DNA from: Rhineura floridana
Taxonomy: Eukaryota; Chordata; Lepidosauria; Squamata; Rhineuridae
Reading direction: 5' to 3'
Assembly (NCBI RefSeq): GCF_030035675.1
Contig: NC_084493.1
Coordinates: forward strand, 26,046,203 to 26,110,202
DNA: 64,000 nucleotides
Shown: positions 53,701 through 60,600 of the stretch, piece by piece
Layout of the letters: the number at the start of each line of letters is the position of its first letter
Numbering within the stretch: position 1 is the first letter of the stretch
Notes under the pieces: model-generated
The model's database searches: none
What the model saw: the letters and a program-made list of their open reading frames with translations, nothing else
What the model was told of the DNA's origin: nothing
Program-made: the position numbers and the translations under genes

Positions 53701-56700
53701 CCTTCCTTGTTCGGAAACTGCAGTTGGTGTAAAATGTGGCATCTAGACTGGTGCGTGGTATTTTATAACAACAAAACAAATGCAGCTCAAATACATTGAG
53801 GGGTTGTACATTAAAAAATTGTTTCCATTGTCACATTACAGAGCTCCTCATCTGGTATTAACAGTTAAATGAGTTCAATAGAGGAACATAATTTTTACAA
53901 ATAACAATTGTGAGGTCCAAATTTCATGCATTTGTACAAGCAACAAACTGTGCAGATCATTTGCAGTAGCATAAATGATACATTCTCCCGAAATGGCATG
54001 GAAATATTCCAGGTCCTCCGATCCTTTCGAGACTGTTATGTGTTATTTTCTCAGAGATTGCCAGATTCCAAACATTGTTGTTATGTGCCTTCAAGTCGAT
54101 CACGACTTATGGCGACCCTATGAATCAGTGACCTTCAATAGCATCTATTACAAGCAGGGCCTAGGCATGACTAGGTCCTTGGGCGTGAGCTTGTCCTGAG
54201 CTCACGTCTCCTGCCTGTTTTACCTATCTCTTTCTTGTGTCCTGTTGCTGTGTGCACAGGGCTGCCATCAACCAAGATGGTAGTAGAGGCTTCTCTAAGG
54301 GGCTGATGTCACCGCTGCCATCTTGGTTGATGGCACACATGTGCTGTACACTATACACACGCACATACATGCCTGCCATCAACCAAGATGGCAGTAGGAG
54401 CATCAGCCCCTTAAAAAAGTCTCCGCTGCCATCTTGGTTGATGGCAACCCTGCACATACAGCCTCAGAAGACAGGAGAGGTAGGTGGAACAAGTGAACAG
54501 GTGGGCAGCCTGAAAGCTCCCTCCCTGCGTCCACAGCAGGGAGCCTCCTGCGGATCGCGGAAGATGAACGCTACTGCCCCACCCTAACGAGGAACCCTTC
54601 AGGGGCCCCTGTGGGCCTCAGGGTCCTCAGCCAGGGCCCGACCTGGCTGCCCTTTGGTGCTGGCCCTGGTTACAAGCCACCCTGTTCAGATCTTGTAAGT
54701 TCAGCTCTGTGGCTTCCTTAATGCAATCAATCCATCTCTTCTTTGGCCTTCCTCTTTGTCTACTCCCTTCTGTTTTTCCCAGCATAATTGTCTTTTCTAG
54801 TGAATCATGTCTTCTCATTATGTGTCCAAAGTATGATAACCTCAGTTTCATCATTTTAGCTTCTAGTCATAGTTCTGGTTTAATTTGTTCTAATACCCAA
54901 TTATTTGTCTTTTTTGCCGTCCATGGTATGCGCAAAGCTCTCTTCCAACACCACATTTCAAATGAATTGATTTTTCTCTTATCTGGTTTTTTCAACGTCC
55001 AACTTTCACATCCATACATAGAGATCGGGAATATCGTGGCCTGAATGATCATGACTGTTCAGTGATAAATCTTTGCATATGAGGACCTTTTCTAGTTCTT
55101 TCATAGCTGCCAGCCCCAGTCCTCTTCTGATTTCTTGACTATTGTCTCCCTTTTGGTTAATGACTGTGCCAAGGTATTGATAATCCTTGACAAATTCCAT
55201 GTCCTCAAAGTTCCATGTCCTTAAAGTTAAATAAATCTTCCGTTGTCATTACTTTAGTCTTCTTGACTTGACATTCAGCTGTAGTCCTGCTTTTGTGCTT
55301 TTCTCTTTACTTTCATCAGCATTCGTTTAAAATCATTACTGGTTTCTGCTAGTAGTATGTTATTGTCTGTGTATCTTAAATTCTTGATATTTCTCCCTAC
55401 AATTTTCACACTTCCTTCATCTTGGCCACAAAGATAATTGTAGGTAAAGTAATGTCTTCCATTTTTGAACAATGGAAATACAATAAGCACATTAATAATT
55501 CCCTTGAATGAATATTTACTGCTTGGTCATCCAGTATGTTTAGCAGTGATAATTGCATAATCATTTGAATAGCAGTCTTAGCAATTTCTTGATATACTTC
55601 AGTCCAAAATTTATGAGCAAGTGGACACTCCCACCATAAATGGAAGTAGGTCCCTCTTGCACCATACCTGTGCCAACAATCCAGTGCCAACCCTGAAGTC
55701 ATATGAGATAACTGCCGCCCTGGGCTCTTACTAGGAGGGAGGGCAGGATATAAATATAATAAATAATAATAATAAATAATAACTGTACCAGTGTGCACTA
55801 TCACTTGTGTGAGATCTTTAGAGGGATTTATCTCACATAAGCAGACACTGATGTGTATGGCTTAGAGAACCATAGTTTTTCACATTTAGTTTTTCACTTA
55901 TATCAATATCCATATCAGTCTCCCACATGGTTTTAAGACTTGCAAGAGGTCTAGCTGAGATGTCTAACAGTTCTTTGTACAGAGTGGACACCAAACCCTT
56001 CCCTGTATTCAACATTGTCACTTCAAATTTAATAAGGTATCTGTTAGCTCAAATACTAAATTTGTTTGAAGATGATTAAATTGGTAGATCTGTACCCAGC
56101 TTGGGCCTGGATTGCCCATATCTGCTCTGTTCATACGATACTGGATTATTATGGGGAAGAATCATGTAAACAAAACAAGTGTCTGTTTTCCCAGGATAAA
56201 ATTATATTCCACTATGCCATGTCTATCAATTCAGGATGGTACTCTAGAGGAACCAGAGGAGCACATACTGGATATAGGCAAGGATACCACTTCTGATATT
56301 TAATTTATATTTATATTTTCAACATACACAAAGTACATGTTTTTTTCAATTTCTGCAAAAAGAAAAAAGAGTTTATATTGTGAAAGGGCAGAGCCCATCA
56401 TGGGGCGGGTTATATCTTATTCTAAGCTAATCCATTTTTAATCCGTTTGCATAAGTACAAAACAAAGTTACTGTAGCTGGAATTCTTCATAACATGAAGC
56501 ATGAGGGCCCCTGAGCAACCCTCTAAGAATGTCCCTGAGTGAGGAGGATCAATCTATCAATGGTGTATGGCTATGTGGAACATCCATGGCTGGAGTCAAC
56601 ATGCCACTGAAGCAACAGCAGGGGAGGGCTATTGATTTCATGCCTCGCTTGTGGGCTTCCTGGAGGCGTCTGATTGGCCACTGCAGGGAAACAGGATGCT

Positions 56701-57535
56701 GGACTATCTGGGCCATTGGCCTGATCCAACAGGGCTCTTCTTACGTTGTTGAGTACCCCCCCAAAAAAAGGTGATACAGGTGTCTCAAGTCATCCACCTG
56801 GACCAACCCAATCTCTTTCTTCTGTTTTCAGCTGAAGACATCTTGCACCTGGCTGCTGTAGCCGAAGAAGGAAATTGCTTCTCTGTCTTGATGACGTTTT
56901 CTCCCATAAGAAGCAATTTCTGGGACAGCGAGCTAGAGGAGTTCCTTGATTACCTCCACTTCCTCCGTATGCCTATTTTAGTGGGATACAAAATCTGGTC
57001 CATGGACCTTCTTCCAGCCCTGTTCAGTGCCCTGCAAAATATCAACAAGGAGGAAAAATTTGAAGCCTCTGTGTTTGGTTTTGTTGATGCCTTACCCCTC
57101 CTTAAAGAGAAAAACCTTGAGGTCCCCAGCTATACACTGAAGGACCTTGACAGCATATATCTTTGGGGTGAGTTGAACAACACCCAAGCTGTTGATTGTG
57201 CCAAAACCCTGAAGAACTTGTGCACAGTCTTGGAAGTTAATCCAGTGAGAGAGAAAAAGGCAGTGACTACCTACTCCAGCTTGCGATGTTACGCCTCCCT
57301 TCAGCCCCTCCTGCGGAAGAAACTCCTCTCCAAACCCTCTGCACAGACCTTGGCACTGCACAACATCTGCCTTTCCACACTCCAACGTGAGTACCAAAAG
57401 GACCCAGAAAAGGGGCTGAAGAAATTGTGCAGATACCTGAATTCCAGGCGAAGGGACACTGAGAAAAAAATCCGAAAGCTGAGTAAGATTCGCATCCATT
57501 TCCAAACTCTCCCATCAGCTGCTTGGCATCCATAA
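35709..57535 (+). CDS. PML: Promyelocytic leukaemia protein (TRIM19), nine coding exons
   Basis: Coding exons by my joining are 35709-35747, 43063-43541, 45745-46328, 47595-47632, 49044-49127, 49844-50105, 51942-52000, 52504-52621 and 56832-57535. They total 2367 nt, 788 residues. Order: RING (C23, C26, C38, H40, C43, C46, C56, C59), B-box 1 (about 99-137), B-box 2 (about 162-205), a long coiled coil (about 205-335), a basic NLS (KRKR, 417-420), and a SUMO consensus IKTE with acceptor K435. The C-terminus resembles the inactive exonuclease-like domain of the long PML-I isoform (MVFFDLK at 546-552). Known role: scaffold of PML nuclear bodies, SUMO-dependent and interferon-induced. The C-terminal exon matches human PML-I (e.g. 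CYASLQPLL and GLKKLCRYL). Human PML-I, from memory 882 residues, has a longer proline-rich N-terminus. All phases agree. Confidence 0.93.
36415..36625 (+). repeat. CR1 LINE 3' end
   Basis: AAGGCTATCAATCATTATTA, ACTCAGGTCCTGCTTGC, CCTGGTCTGATCCAGCAG and a TTATGTTCTTA tail. Confidence 0.75.
36955..37100. mobile_element. Short hAT-type MITE remnant
   Basis: GGGGATGGAGAACGTGGTGC, CTTGTTGGACTCCAATTCCC and TTCAACAACATCTGGAAG arms. Confidence 0.5.
37733..38351 (+). mobile_element. Young L2-clade LINE 3' fragment
   Basis: An open C-terminal frame, 37733 to 38184, reads NALYAGLPLKTIRKLQLVQN to KTFLFSQAF then stop. It is close to the 14992-16422 copy (VRKLQLVQNAAARLLTRT, KTFLFSEAF). The 3' UTR ends GGGCGGTATATAAATC and an (AAAT)n tail. 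Confidence 0.88.
38715..38875 (-). repeat. CORE-SINE (MIR-like)
   Basis: Antisense: AACAACCCTGTGAGGTAGG, GGGGATTTGAACCCTGG, ACACTCTAACCACTACA. Confidence 0.75.
39120..39440 (+). repeat. Old L2-type LINE fragment
   Basis: CATTGGAACTCCCTGCCTAG, TTAAAACATTTTTGTTTAGG and CAAGCCTATCCAGACATG are degraded L2 C-terminal phrases. Confidence 0.55.
39960..40180. mobile_element. MITE with long inverted arms
   Basis: CATGGCTTCCCTCAAAGACT, CCTGGGAAGTGTAGTTTGTG and their complements (ACTACACTTCCCAGG, TTTGAGAGAAGCCATG) enclose GAATGGTTAACAGTC. Confidence 0.75.
40190..40340 (+). repeat. L2-type 3' end
   Basis: ACTGCCCAGAGAGCTTCGGC, GGGACGGTATATAAATAC and an (AAAT)n tail. Confidence 0.75.
40592..41060 (+). 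repeat. Three-unit tandem repeat with pyrimidine tracts
   Basis: ACCTATCCTAA(T/G)CATGATTG starts at 40602, 40781 and 40961 (spacing 179 and 180). Each unit continues with GGAGTA.AT.C and CAATAA.CAT.CAAATGA. Units 1 and 2 end in almost pure C/T tracts (about 40675-40745, 40850-40945). Unit 3 holds a (GT)n run at 40985-41016. Confidence 0.8.
41109..42463. mobile_element. 1.35 kb element with about 290-bp inverted arms (PML intron 1)
   Basis: The left arm (about 41109-41396) and right arm (about 42176-42463) are complements with only a few mismatches by eye, for example AAACCTTGCAGTTTAAGAA against TTCTTAAACTGCAAGGTTT. The same peptide frame (RRPDLLSEILYCPTKLSK) appears on opposite strands. The AT-rich core has no transposase frame. 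It is either a long-TIR DNA transposon or an inverted duplication; no convincing target duplication was seen. Confidence 0.75.
42503..42925. mobile_element. hAT-type MITE, family A (third copy)
   Basis: GGATGGAAAGATCTGTCCAT start and AAACAAATTTCTCCCTC end, with the TTTTTATGCCCACTTTCCCC interior. Target duplication is not clear. Confidence 0.65.
43063..43541 (+). CDS. PML: PML exon 2 (RING and B-box 1)
   Basis: The acceptor is CCACAATAG| and the donor CTAAG|GTAGGT. It encodes CERC, PCLHNLC, TQC and CATC, all eight RING ligands, then the B-box 1 CINC, CFDC and CAMC pairs. The SPKLLPC lysine (K34) aligns with the human SUMO site K65. It ends in phase 2. Confidence 0.95.
43836..44628 (-). repeat. 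CR1 LINE 3' end, antisense, split
   Basis: Left: AGAGTTGGAAGGGATCC and CCAACCCCCTGCTCAGTGC. Right: ACATTTTTTCTGATGATCAG and CTTGTGCCCATTATTCCATG. Both are typical antisense CR1 3' sequence. Confidence 0.8.
43908..44408 (+). mobile_element. CR1 LINE 3' part, sense, inner insertion
   Basis: Frame 43914-44183 encodes YKIMHDLEKVDREKFFSLSH and YFFTQHIVKLWNLLPQDAV to RLDKFMED, the CR1 C-terminus. The 3' end is a TTATGTTC repeat tail. TAAAA occurs at both borders, a possible target duplication. Confidence 0.88.
44944..45081. mobile_element. hAT-type MITE, family C, 138 bp
   Basis: Perfect 8-bp duplications CACTAGTA (44936-44943, 45082-45089). Ends CAGCGTTTCCCAACTAGTGG and the complement of CAGCCTTTCCCAACTAGC. 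It lies in PML intron 2. Confidence 0.9.
45185..45480. repeat. L2-type tail and AAT-rich simple repeat
   Basis: GCCGCCCTGGGCTACTACTG and GGCGGGATATAAATTTG, then about 230 bases of imperfect AAT/ATT repeats. Confidence 0.7.
45495..45715 (-). repeat. CORE-SINE (MIR-like)
   Basis: Antisense: CAACCCTGTGAGGTAGGTTA, GGGGATTTAAGCCTAG, AACACTCTAACCACTTC. It ends about 30 bases before PML exon 3. Confidence 0.8.
45745..46328 (+). CDS. PML: PML exon 3 (B-box 2 and coiled coil)
   Basis: It opens with IYCNECQKSMCCVCALLD, matching human IYCRGCSKPLCCSCALLD. About 130 residues of charged heptad-like coiled coil follow, with the conserved YASDQEVLEMHS near the end. The acceptor is GATTCACAG|. Confidence 0.95.
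46402..46800 (+). repeat. tRNA-derived SINE split by an unassigned insertion
   Basis: Left part 46402-46462 (CGTAGCCCAGTGGCAAGC, CCCAGATTCAATGG). Right part from about 46650 (GTTTAAATCCTGGCATCTC, GCTGCTGCCAGTTGG, ATAAGGCAATATCG). The 190-base insert contains AGGGCAGGACTTTAGGGC, perhaps a MITE. Confidence 0.6.
46800..47275. other. PML intron 3, unassigned, with (TTA)n
   Basis: A TTA microsatellite lies at about 47093-47122. The rest is unrecognised. Confidence 0.5.
47275..47505 (+). repeat. CR1 LINE 3' end
   Basis: AATAAGGCTATCAGTGGCTA, GCTCAGGTCATGC, GGTCTGATCCAGCAGGCTC and a TTCTTATGTTCTTG tail, about 90 bases before PML exon 4. Confidence 0.8.
47595..47632 (+). CDS. PML: PML exon 4 (38 nt micro-exon)
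   Basis: It encodes about 12 residues ending ETASNQ. It sits between TTTTTAG| and |GTGAGA and its phase fits the exons on both sides. I infer it from splice sites and phase; similarity to human is weak. Confidence 0.7.
47660..47800. mobile_element. Short hAT-type MITE remnant
   Basis: CAGGGTTGGGAAATCAGTGC, GGGCTGCAGGTCTCCCATCC ends with CCAACTCCCATCAACCCCAG interior. Confidence 0.55.
47867..47965 (+). repeat. SINE 3' tail (RTE type)
   Basis: CTGAATACCGCTTACCATG, CCTATTCATAGGGTAGCC and ATAAGTCGGGATCGAC, the tail shared with 24440-24520. Confidence 0.6.
48504..48952. mobile_element. hAT-type element, family B, 449 bp
   Basis: Perfect 8-bp duplications GTCATGAC (48496-48503, 48953-48960). Ends are TAGGGATGTGC and the complement of TAGGGATGGG. 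The AT-rich interior contains imperfect inverted AATGATAATTTATTGA-type segments. In PML intron 4; no transposase. Confidence 0.88.
49044..49127 (+). CDS. PML: PML exon 5
   Basis: It is 28 codons, phase 0 to 0 (VDRTMKANSMDGNHICGAAV...), between TTTTTCTAG| and CTCTG|GTAAGT. It is low-complexity linker after the coiled coil. Human similarity is weak, so the call rests on strong splice sites and phase. Confidence 0.72.
49325..49510. mobile_element. MITE with AATCCTGGGAACTA arms
   Basis: CTACAGTTCCCAGAATGG and AGTTCCCAGGATTCTTTGC arms, then CCATTTAAAGTGGTATAATA. Same family as 39960-40180. Confidence 0.65.
49648..49815 (+). repeat. tRNA-derived SINE ending next to PML exon 6
   Basis: CCATAGCCCAGTTCTAGAGC, GTCCCAGGTTGAATC, CGCTGCCAGTCAGTGTAGAT and ATATAAGGCCGCTTTCTATG. 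The 3' end is about 30 bases from the exon 6 acceptor. Confidence 0.85.
49844..50105 (+). CDS. PML: PML exon 6 (NLS and SUMO site)
   Basis: It encodes LAKRKRVQEE (NLS) and PKVIKTEPDD, the counterpart of human RKVIKMESEE with SUMO acceptor K490. A Gly/Ser-rich tail follows. The acceptor lies about 30 nt after the 3' end of a SINE. Confidence 0.9.
50288..50400. mobile_element. Short hAT-type MITE remnant
   Basis: ATGGGGAACCTGATGCCCTC and AACAACATCTGGAGGGCCAC arms around CATGCTGGCAGGGGCTG. Confidence 0.55.
50790..50970 (-). repeat. CR1 LINE 3' end, antisense
   Basis: GGATCAGGCCAGTGGCCCAT, CATCCTGTTCTCACAGTGAC and CAGGACCTGAGCAC phrases. Confidence 0.75.
51281..51465 (+). repeat. tRNA-derived SINE, near complete
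   Basis: GACTGTAGCTCACTGGTAG, AGGTTCAATCTCTGGCATGC, ACTGCCAGTCAGTGTAGACA and CTCAGTATAAAGCAGC. Confidence 0.85.
51465..51935. other. PML intron 6, unassigned
   Basis: No repeat family or frame recognised. Confidence 0.3.
51942..52000 (+). CDS. PML: PML exon 7 (acidic Ser-rich)
   Basis: It encodes DASFIDSCSEEEATDDESV between CTTGCAG| and GTG|GTGAGT. Its position matches the human acidic SIM region, but the hydrophobic VVVI core is not present in that form. Confidence 0.82.
52001..52503. other. PML intron 7, unassigned
   Basis: No repeat family recognised. An AAAAAATAAAGTGC stretch near 52130 is A-rich but has no other mark of a cleavage site. Confidence 0.3.
52504..52621 (+). CDS. PML: PML exon 8
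   Basis: It encodes GSILLQDINN... to GTMVFFDLKLL, the entry strand of the exonuclease-like domain (human RPLVFFDLK). The donor is CTAT|GTAAGG and it ends in phase 1. Joined to exon 9 it reads LKLLSEDILHLAAV, against human LKIDNETQKISQLAAV. Confidence 0.9.
52676..53106. mobile_element. hAT-type MITE, family A, 431 bp
   Basis: Perfect 8-bp duplications CTTGAGAG (52668-52675, 53107-53114). Ends are TAAGGATGG and the complement of TAGAGATGGG. It aligns along its length with 242-673. It begins 55 bases after PML exon 8. Confidence 0.9.
53390..53765 (+). repeat. Old L2-type LINE fragment
   Basis: GGATTACTGTAACATGCTCT, CGGAAACTGCAGTTGGTG and TAAGCTGAAGCTGAATCCTG are sense L2 phrases (LDYCNML, RKLQLV). 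Confidence 0.65.
54074..55480 (-). mobile_element. RTE (Bov-B-type) LINE, 5' truncated, interrupted
   Basis: Minus frames: DYQYLGTVINQKGDNSQEIR (55200-55006), YGCESWTLKKPDKRKINSFE and MWCWKRALRIPWTAKKTNNW (55052-54867), LRLSYFGHIMRRHDSLEKTI and RGRPKKRWIDCIKEA (54854-54650). These are the RTE/Bov-B C-terminal blocks. The 3' tail (CGACTTGAAGG on the minus strand) is at 54074-54135, separated by MITE sequence at 54200-54672. Confidence 0.82.
54264..54445. repeat. Four-armed palindrome
   Basis: GCCATCAACCAAGATGG.AG occurs at 54264-54283 and 54375-54394, and its complement at 54315-54334 and 54426-54445. The loops are also mutual complements (AGGGGCTGATG, CATCAGCCCCT). The whole is therefore one palindrome of about 182 bp made of two smaller ones, centred near 54355. 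Confidence 0.9.
55488..56035 (-). repeat. L1-type LINE ORF2 C-terminal fragments
   Basis: Minus frames CWHRYGARGTYFHLWWECPL (55690 region) and SLKTMWETDMDIDISEKLN (56021-55833) match the L1 ORF2 CW..C...G...H.WW.C block and the region before it. An L2-type tail at 55700-55790 interrupts it. Confidence 0.75.
56545..56755 (+). repeat. CR1 LINE 3' end
   Basis: ATCAATGGTGTATGGCT, GCCTCGCTTGTGGGCTTCC, GATGCTGGACTATCTGGGCC and CTGATCCAACAGGGCTC. Confidence 0.7.
56832..57535 (+). CDS. PML: PML terminal exon 9 (exonuclease-like domain)
   Basis: It encodes LHLAAVAEEGNCFSVL, FLDYLHFLRMPILVGYKIW, YSSLRCYASLQPLL and GLKKLCRYLNSRR, ending TAA. It matches human PML-I throughout. The acceptor is CTGTTTTCAG|. 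A short palindromic repeat begins about 55 bases after the stop. Confidence 0.94.
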
Positions 57536-57587
57536 CCTGCAGCAACTTCCTGAGCTACACTCCCGTGTTCGCAGTGTGACCCTAACG

Positions 57588-57672
57588 CTGCAGCCCTATG
57601 CACATTACCTGGGAGTAATCCCCATTGAAGGTAATGGGACCTACGCTGGAGTAAACACACATAGGGTTGCAT
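57588..57672. repeat. Short palindromic repeat in the PML 3' UTR
   Basis: GCAGCCCTATGCACATTACC and GTAAACACACATAGGGTTGC are inverted ends around CCCATTGAAGGTAATGGG. Related phrases lie at 61445-61530. Confidence 0.65.
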
Positions 57673-57674
57673 GG

Positions 57675-58205
57675 CAGACAGCAGAGGCTGGCTCATCAGG
57701 GCAAATGGGGCACTGTCCGACCAGGGTCAATCAGCCCTTGCCTGTCTGCCTGCCTTCTTACTTACAACCACTCCCGAGGGTGACCCTGGCTGTCAGCATC
57801 CTCCTCCTTAGTCTCAGTGCCCTTGTAGAACTCAGCAGGGAGGAAGATAGGGAGAAAGCTAGAATTTATTGGCTCTGCCTGTCATTGGCCCTGGCTCCCC
57901 CTACTGTTGGTCTCCCAGCTTTCTACCCTACCAGTCCAATGGGCACCAGCCACCACTGGCAACACTTCTTCTGGTGGTGTGAGTTTGCCATCTGATTGTT
58001 TTGAACCTGGAGAAGAGAGAACCACAGCATAGCCACTTATTTCCCAGTTCTTGGTATGATCAGCCAATATCAAGATGCCAAAAGATAGCAGAACTGGGCT
58101 CCCCAACTTTAGAACTCCCCTCCTCTGTCAAACTTCTCCTGTGATGATTGTTAAATGGACCATGGAAATGTTTTTTGTTGTGCTGCGTCTGTTCAAATGG
58201 CTGTT
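57675..58205. other. PML 3' region, partly repeat
   Basis: 57680-57820 shares phrases with 34690-34870. The rest is unrecognised. Confidence 0.35.
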
Positions 58206-58360
58206 TAATCATGATGGCTGTACAGTATCTCCAACATGAGAGGCAGCATGAATACTGAATACTGGGAAACACAAACAGTAGAATGCTATTGTACTCATAT
58301 GTTTGTGGGATTCCCATAGGCATCTGGTTGGACACACTGTGGAAAACAGGGTGCTGGACA
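58205..58360 (+). repeat. CR1 LINE 3' end, diverged
   Basis: ATGATGGCTGTACAGTATC, GAGGCAGCATGAATACTGAA and TTCCCATAGGCATCTGGTTG. Confidence 0.65.
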
Positions 58361-58508
58361 GTTCTCTGTTTGAAGGGCTACCGTAAGAGAAATTTATTCC
58401 AATAAATTTATTTCAGTTGCATGTCACTGGGACTTAAGACAGATGCTATTTCAACACTTGTACGAGAAGAAACTAGCTGTGTCAGAACAGAAAATATATC
58501 TTGCTCTA

Positions 58509-58770
58509 AGGGATGGGGGAGAAATTTGGTTCAATTTGCATTTAAAGCCGAATGTACCAAATCCGCATTTTCCGGAACAATATAAGAACCAAAACATAGA
58601 CATCCTTCAAAATTTGCACTTATCCAAATTTTGCAATGCAGTTCTCCAACCAATGTTTACAAACGTGTTGGGAGAAATACGTGCATAAAAATGAATGAAT
58701 CTGTCAAAATCATACAAAAATGCATTATATTGGGAGAAATCACTTGCAAAAATATATACTTGAGCTAGAG
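58509..58770. mobile_element. hAT-type MITE, family A, inverted and truncated
   Basis: AAGGGATGGGGGAGAAATTTGG, ATTTTGCAATGCAGTTCTCC and ATGCATTATATTGGGAGAAA are complements of family A phrases. Confidence 0.65.
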
Positions 58771-58779
58771 GGAGCAGTC

Positions 58780-59460
58780 CAGTGGGCAATACTTCTCATC
58801 CAAACAGAGCAGGAATGGGAGAATGATGGTTCAACTGAGAGGTCGTTCTGCTACCTTGGAGCACAGGAAATGTCTCTTTAACAGATTTGTCCACATGTTA
58901 TATTGAAACCAAGTACCAGCTATCTCTACATGTGTACTGGTGTTTGTGAGTTGATTTGTACAGCTCAACTGTTGCACAGATAAGTACACTGAGTGTGCAT
59001 TCATTGAAAGTTACATGTGAATAACTACGAGTTTACAGCTCACACAGATTGTACACTCGCTGAATGTAATGGGTGAACAGCCCTTACACCTTCTTGTGTA
59101 ACTTTATTTTCCTACACTTGTGTGACGCTGTGTCTATTGTATGTCTAGTCAATAAAGCTTTTGCTAAACCTTTTAACTCAGAGCCTTAAGGACTAGAGAG
59201 GGTAAATTGCAACAAAATTGTGTAGGGGCTTCCAGATCAAAATCCTGGTCCACAATTTAAAACTTCTACAGTGAAATTCCTGCACTATCCGAGGATGTTC
59301 CTCAATTTGAAAGTCCAAATCTGGTTTAAAGATAAAGAACTGTAAGAAGGGAGATCAGAGGCCCATCAACAGCACCTGGGCAGCAGATCAGGCACCCACA
59401 GTCCTCCCCACTGTGGTGTGATATATCTGTACATACCAAATTTATAATAATTACTAAAAG
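58780..59460. other. PML 3' flank, unassigned
   Basis: Contains the candidate AATAAA at 59151. Otherwise nothing recognised. Confidence 0.3.
59151..59156 (+). terminator. Candidate PML polyadenylation signal
   Basis: AATAAA occurs 1.6 kb after the PML stop with no other coding exon between. A GT-containing stretch follows about 60 bases later. Earlier A-rich hexamers exist (near 58400), and this stretch could itself be repeat-derived, so the call is tentative. Confidence 0.3.
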
Positions 59461-59569
59461 CTCTACCCCTGCGCACTTTGTGCATCAACCCCACCACCTA
59501 CCCCAGGAACGGGAACCCCAAGTGCCCACCGCGCCAAAGAACTCAATGGTTCCAGGCACTGTGTGGCCA

Positions 59570-60270
59570 CCACTGCCTTACTCTTCTCATGCAAGCTCCC
59601 TTCCCCAGGTTGCCAAGGGATCTCCCCCCTCCCAGACCACAAGGCATCTCACCCCTTCCCCAGGTCGCCAAGGCACCTCCTCCCCCATGGAGGAGAAGGG
59701 AAGCAGAGAAGGGAGGAAGGTGGTGGAAGTGAGCCAAACAGGAAGAACAGGCAGCACAGGCCTGGACAGCTCCACAGCAACCACCCTGCTCTTCTGCTGC
59801 TTTCCTCCCCCTTCTGCCTCCATTTGTGAGGTACATGGTGGTGATGGCAAAGCAGGACACTTGCTGAGAAGCTGCCCTAGCATGTTGCTCCATGGCTTGC
59901 CAGGCTACTGCCTGCCCAATCACTCTCTGCCTGGTCTCACCTTCCTCCCCCCACCCCATGGCCTGGAGGAAAGGGAGGCTTTGCGATAGCAACACCAAGG
60001 CCTCCCAAGAACCAGCTCTGTGGCTTACCTAGGCTGCCACCCACCATCACCTGCTTGCTTGCTCTCTTTCTGGTCTCACCACCACCACCACATGGCCTGG
60101 AGAAAAGGAAGGCCTTGTGGTAGTGACACTGAGGCCTCCCATGAACTGGCTCCGCAGCTCACCCTGGCCACCACCTGCTTACTCTCCATTCTCCACCCAG
60201 TCTCAACCGCCCACTTGCCTTCACCAGCACATGGCCTGGAGGAAAGAGAGGCCCCATGGAAGGTCCCAAT
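59570..60270. repeat. C/G-rich minisatellite-like region
   Basis: CCATGGCCTGGAGGAAAGG-type blocks recur near 59955, 60090 and 60230, with AAGGCCTCCC..GAAC.GGCTC.G between (spacing about 135-140). The upstream part repeats CCCCAGGT(T/C)GCCAAGG at 59604 and 59658. Overlapping proline-rich frames on both strands are a consequence. Confidence 0.6.
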
Positions 60271-60494
60271 AGTCATCCCACTGTAGTTCACAGTGCCACC
60301 TGTCTGTGGCCAAGCGAACTGCAGTGTGATGTTTTACAAAAATATATAGATAGATTAGATTGGATAGAACAAATCACTTTATACCATTATCCCCCCCCCC
60401 ACAAAAAATCTGTTTCAAAGAATGACAGCAGATAACATTAATTAAATACTACCCATAGCTCCCTCTATGAAAGAAAGAAAGAAAGGCAAACTTA

Positions 60495-60600
60495 ATAGCT
60501 ATTTATTTATTTATTTTATTATTTAATTACATTTCTAGACCGCCCTATAGCAGAAAGCTCTCAGGGCGGTGTACAACAAATAAAATCACAATTAAAATAT
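60495..60600 (-). repeat. L2-type 3' end
   Basis: (TTTA)n tail, then TCTAGACCGCCCTATAGCAG and GCTCTCAGGGCGGTGTAC, antisense. Confidence 0.75.

Noticed and set aside
54224-54587. Similar peptides on both strands (INQDGS, LPSWLM)
   Set aside because: They follow from the palindrome and are not evidence of coding.
59480-59998. Proline- and glycine-rich frames of 150-170 codons
   Set aside because: They occur on both strands of a C/G-rich minisatellite and have no splice or domain support.
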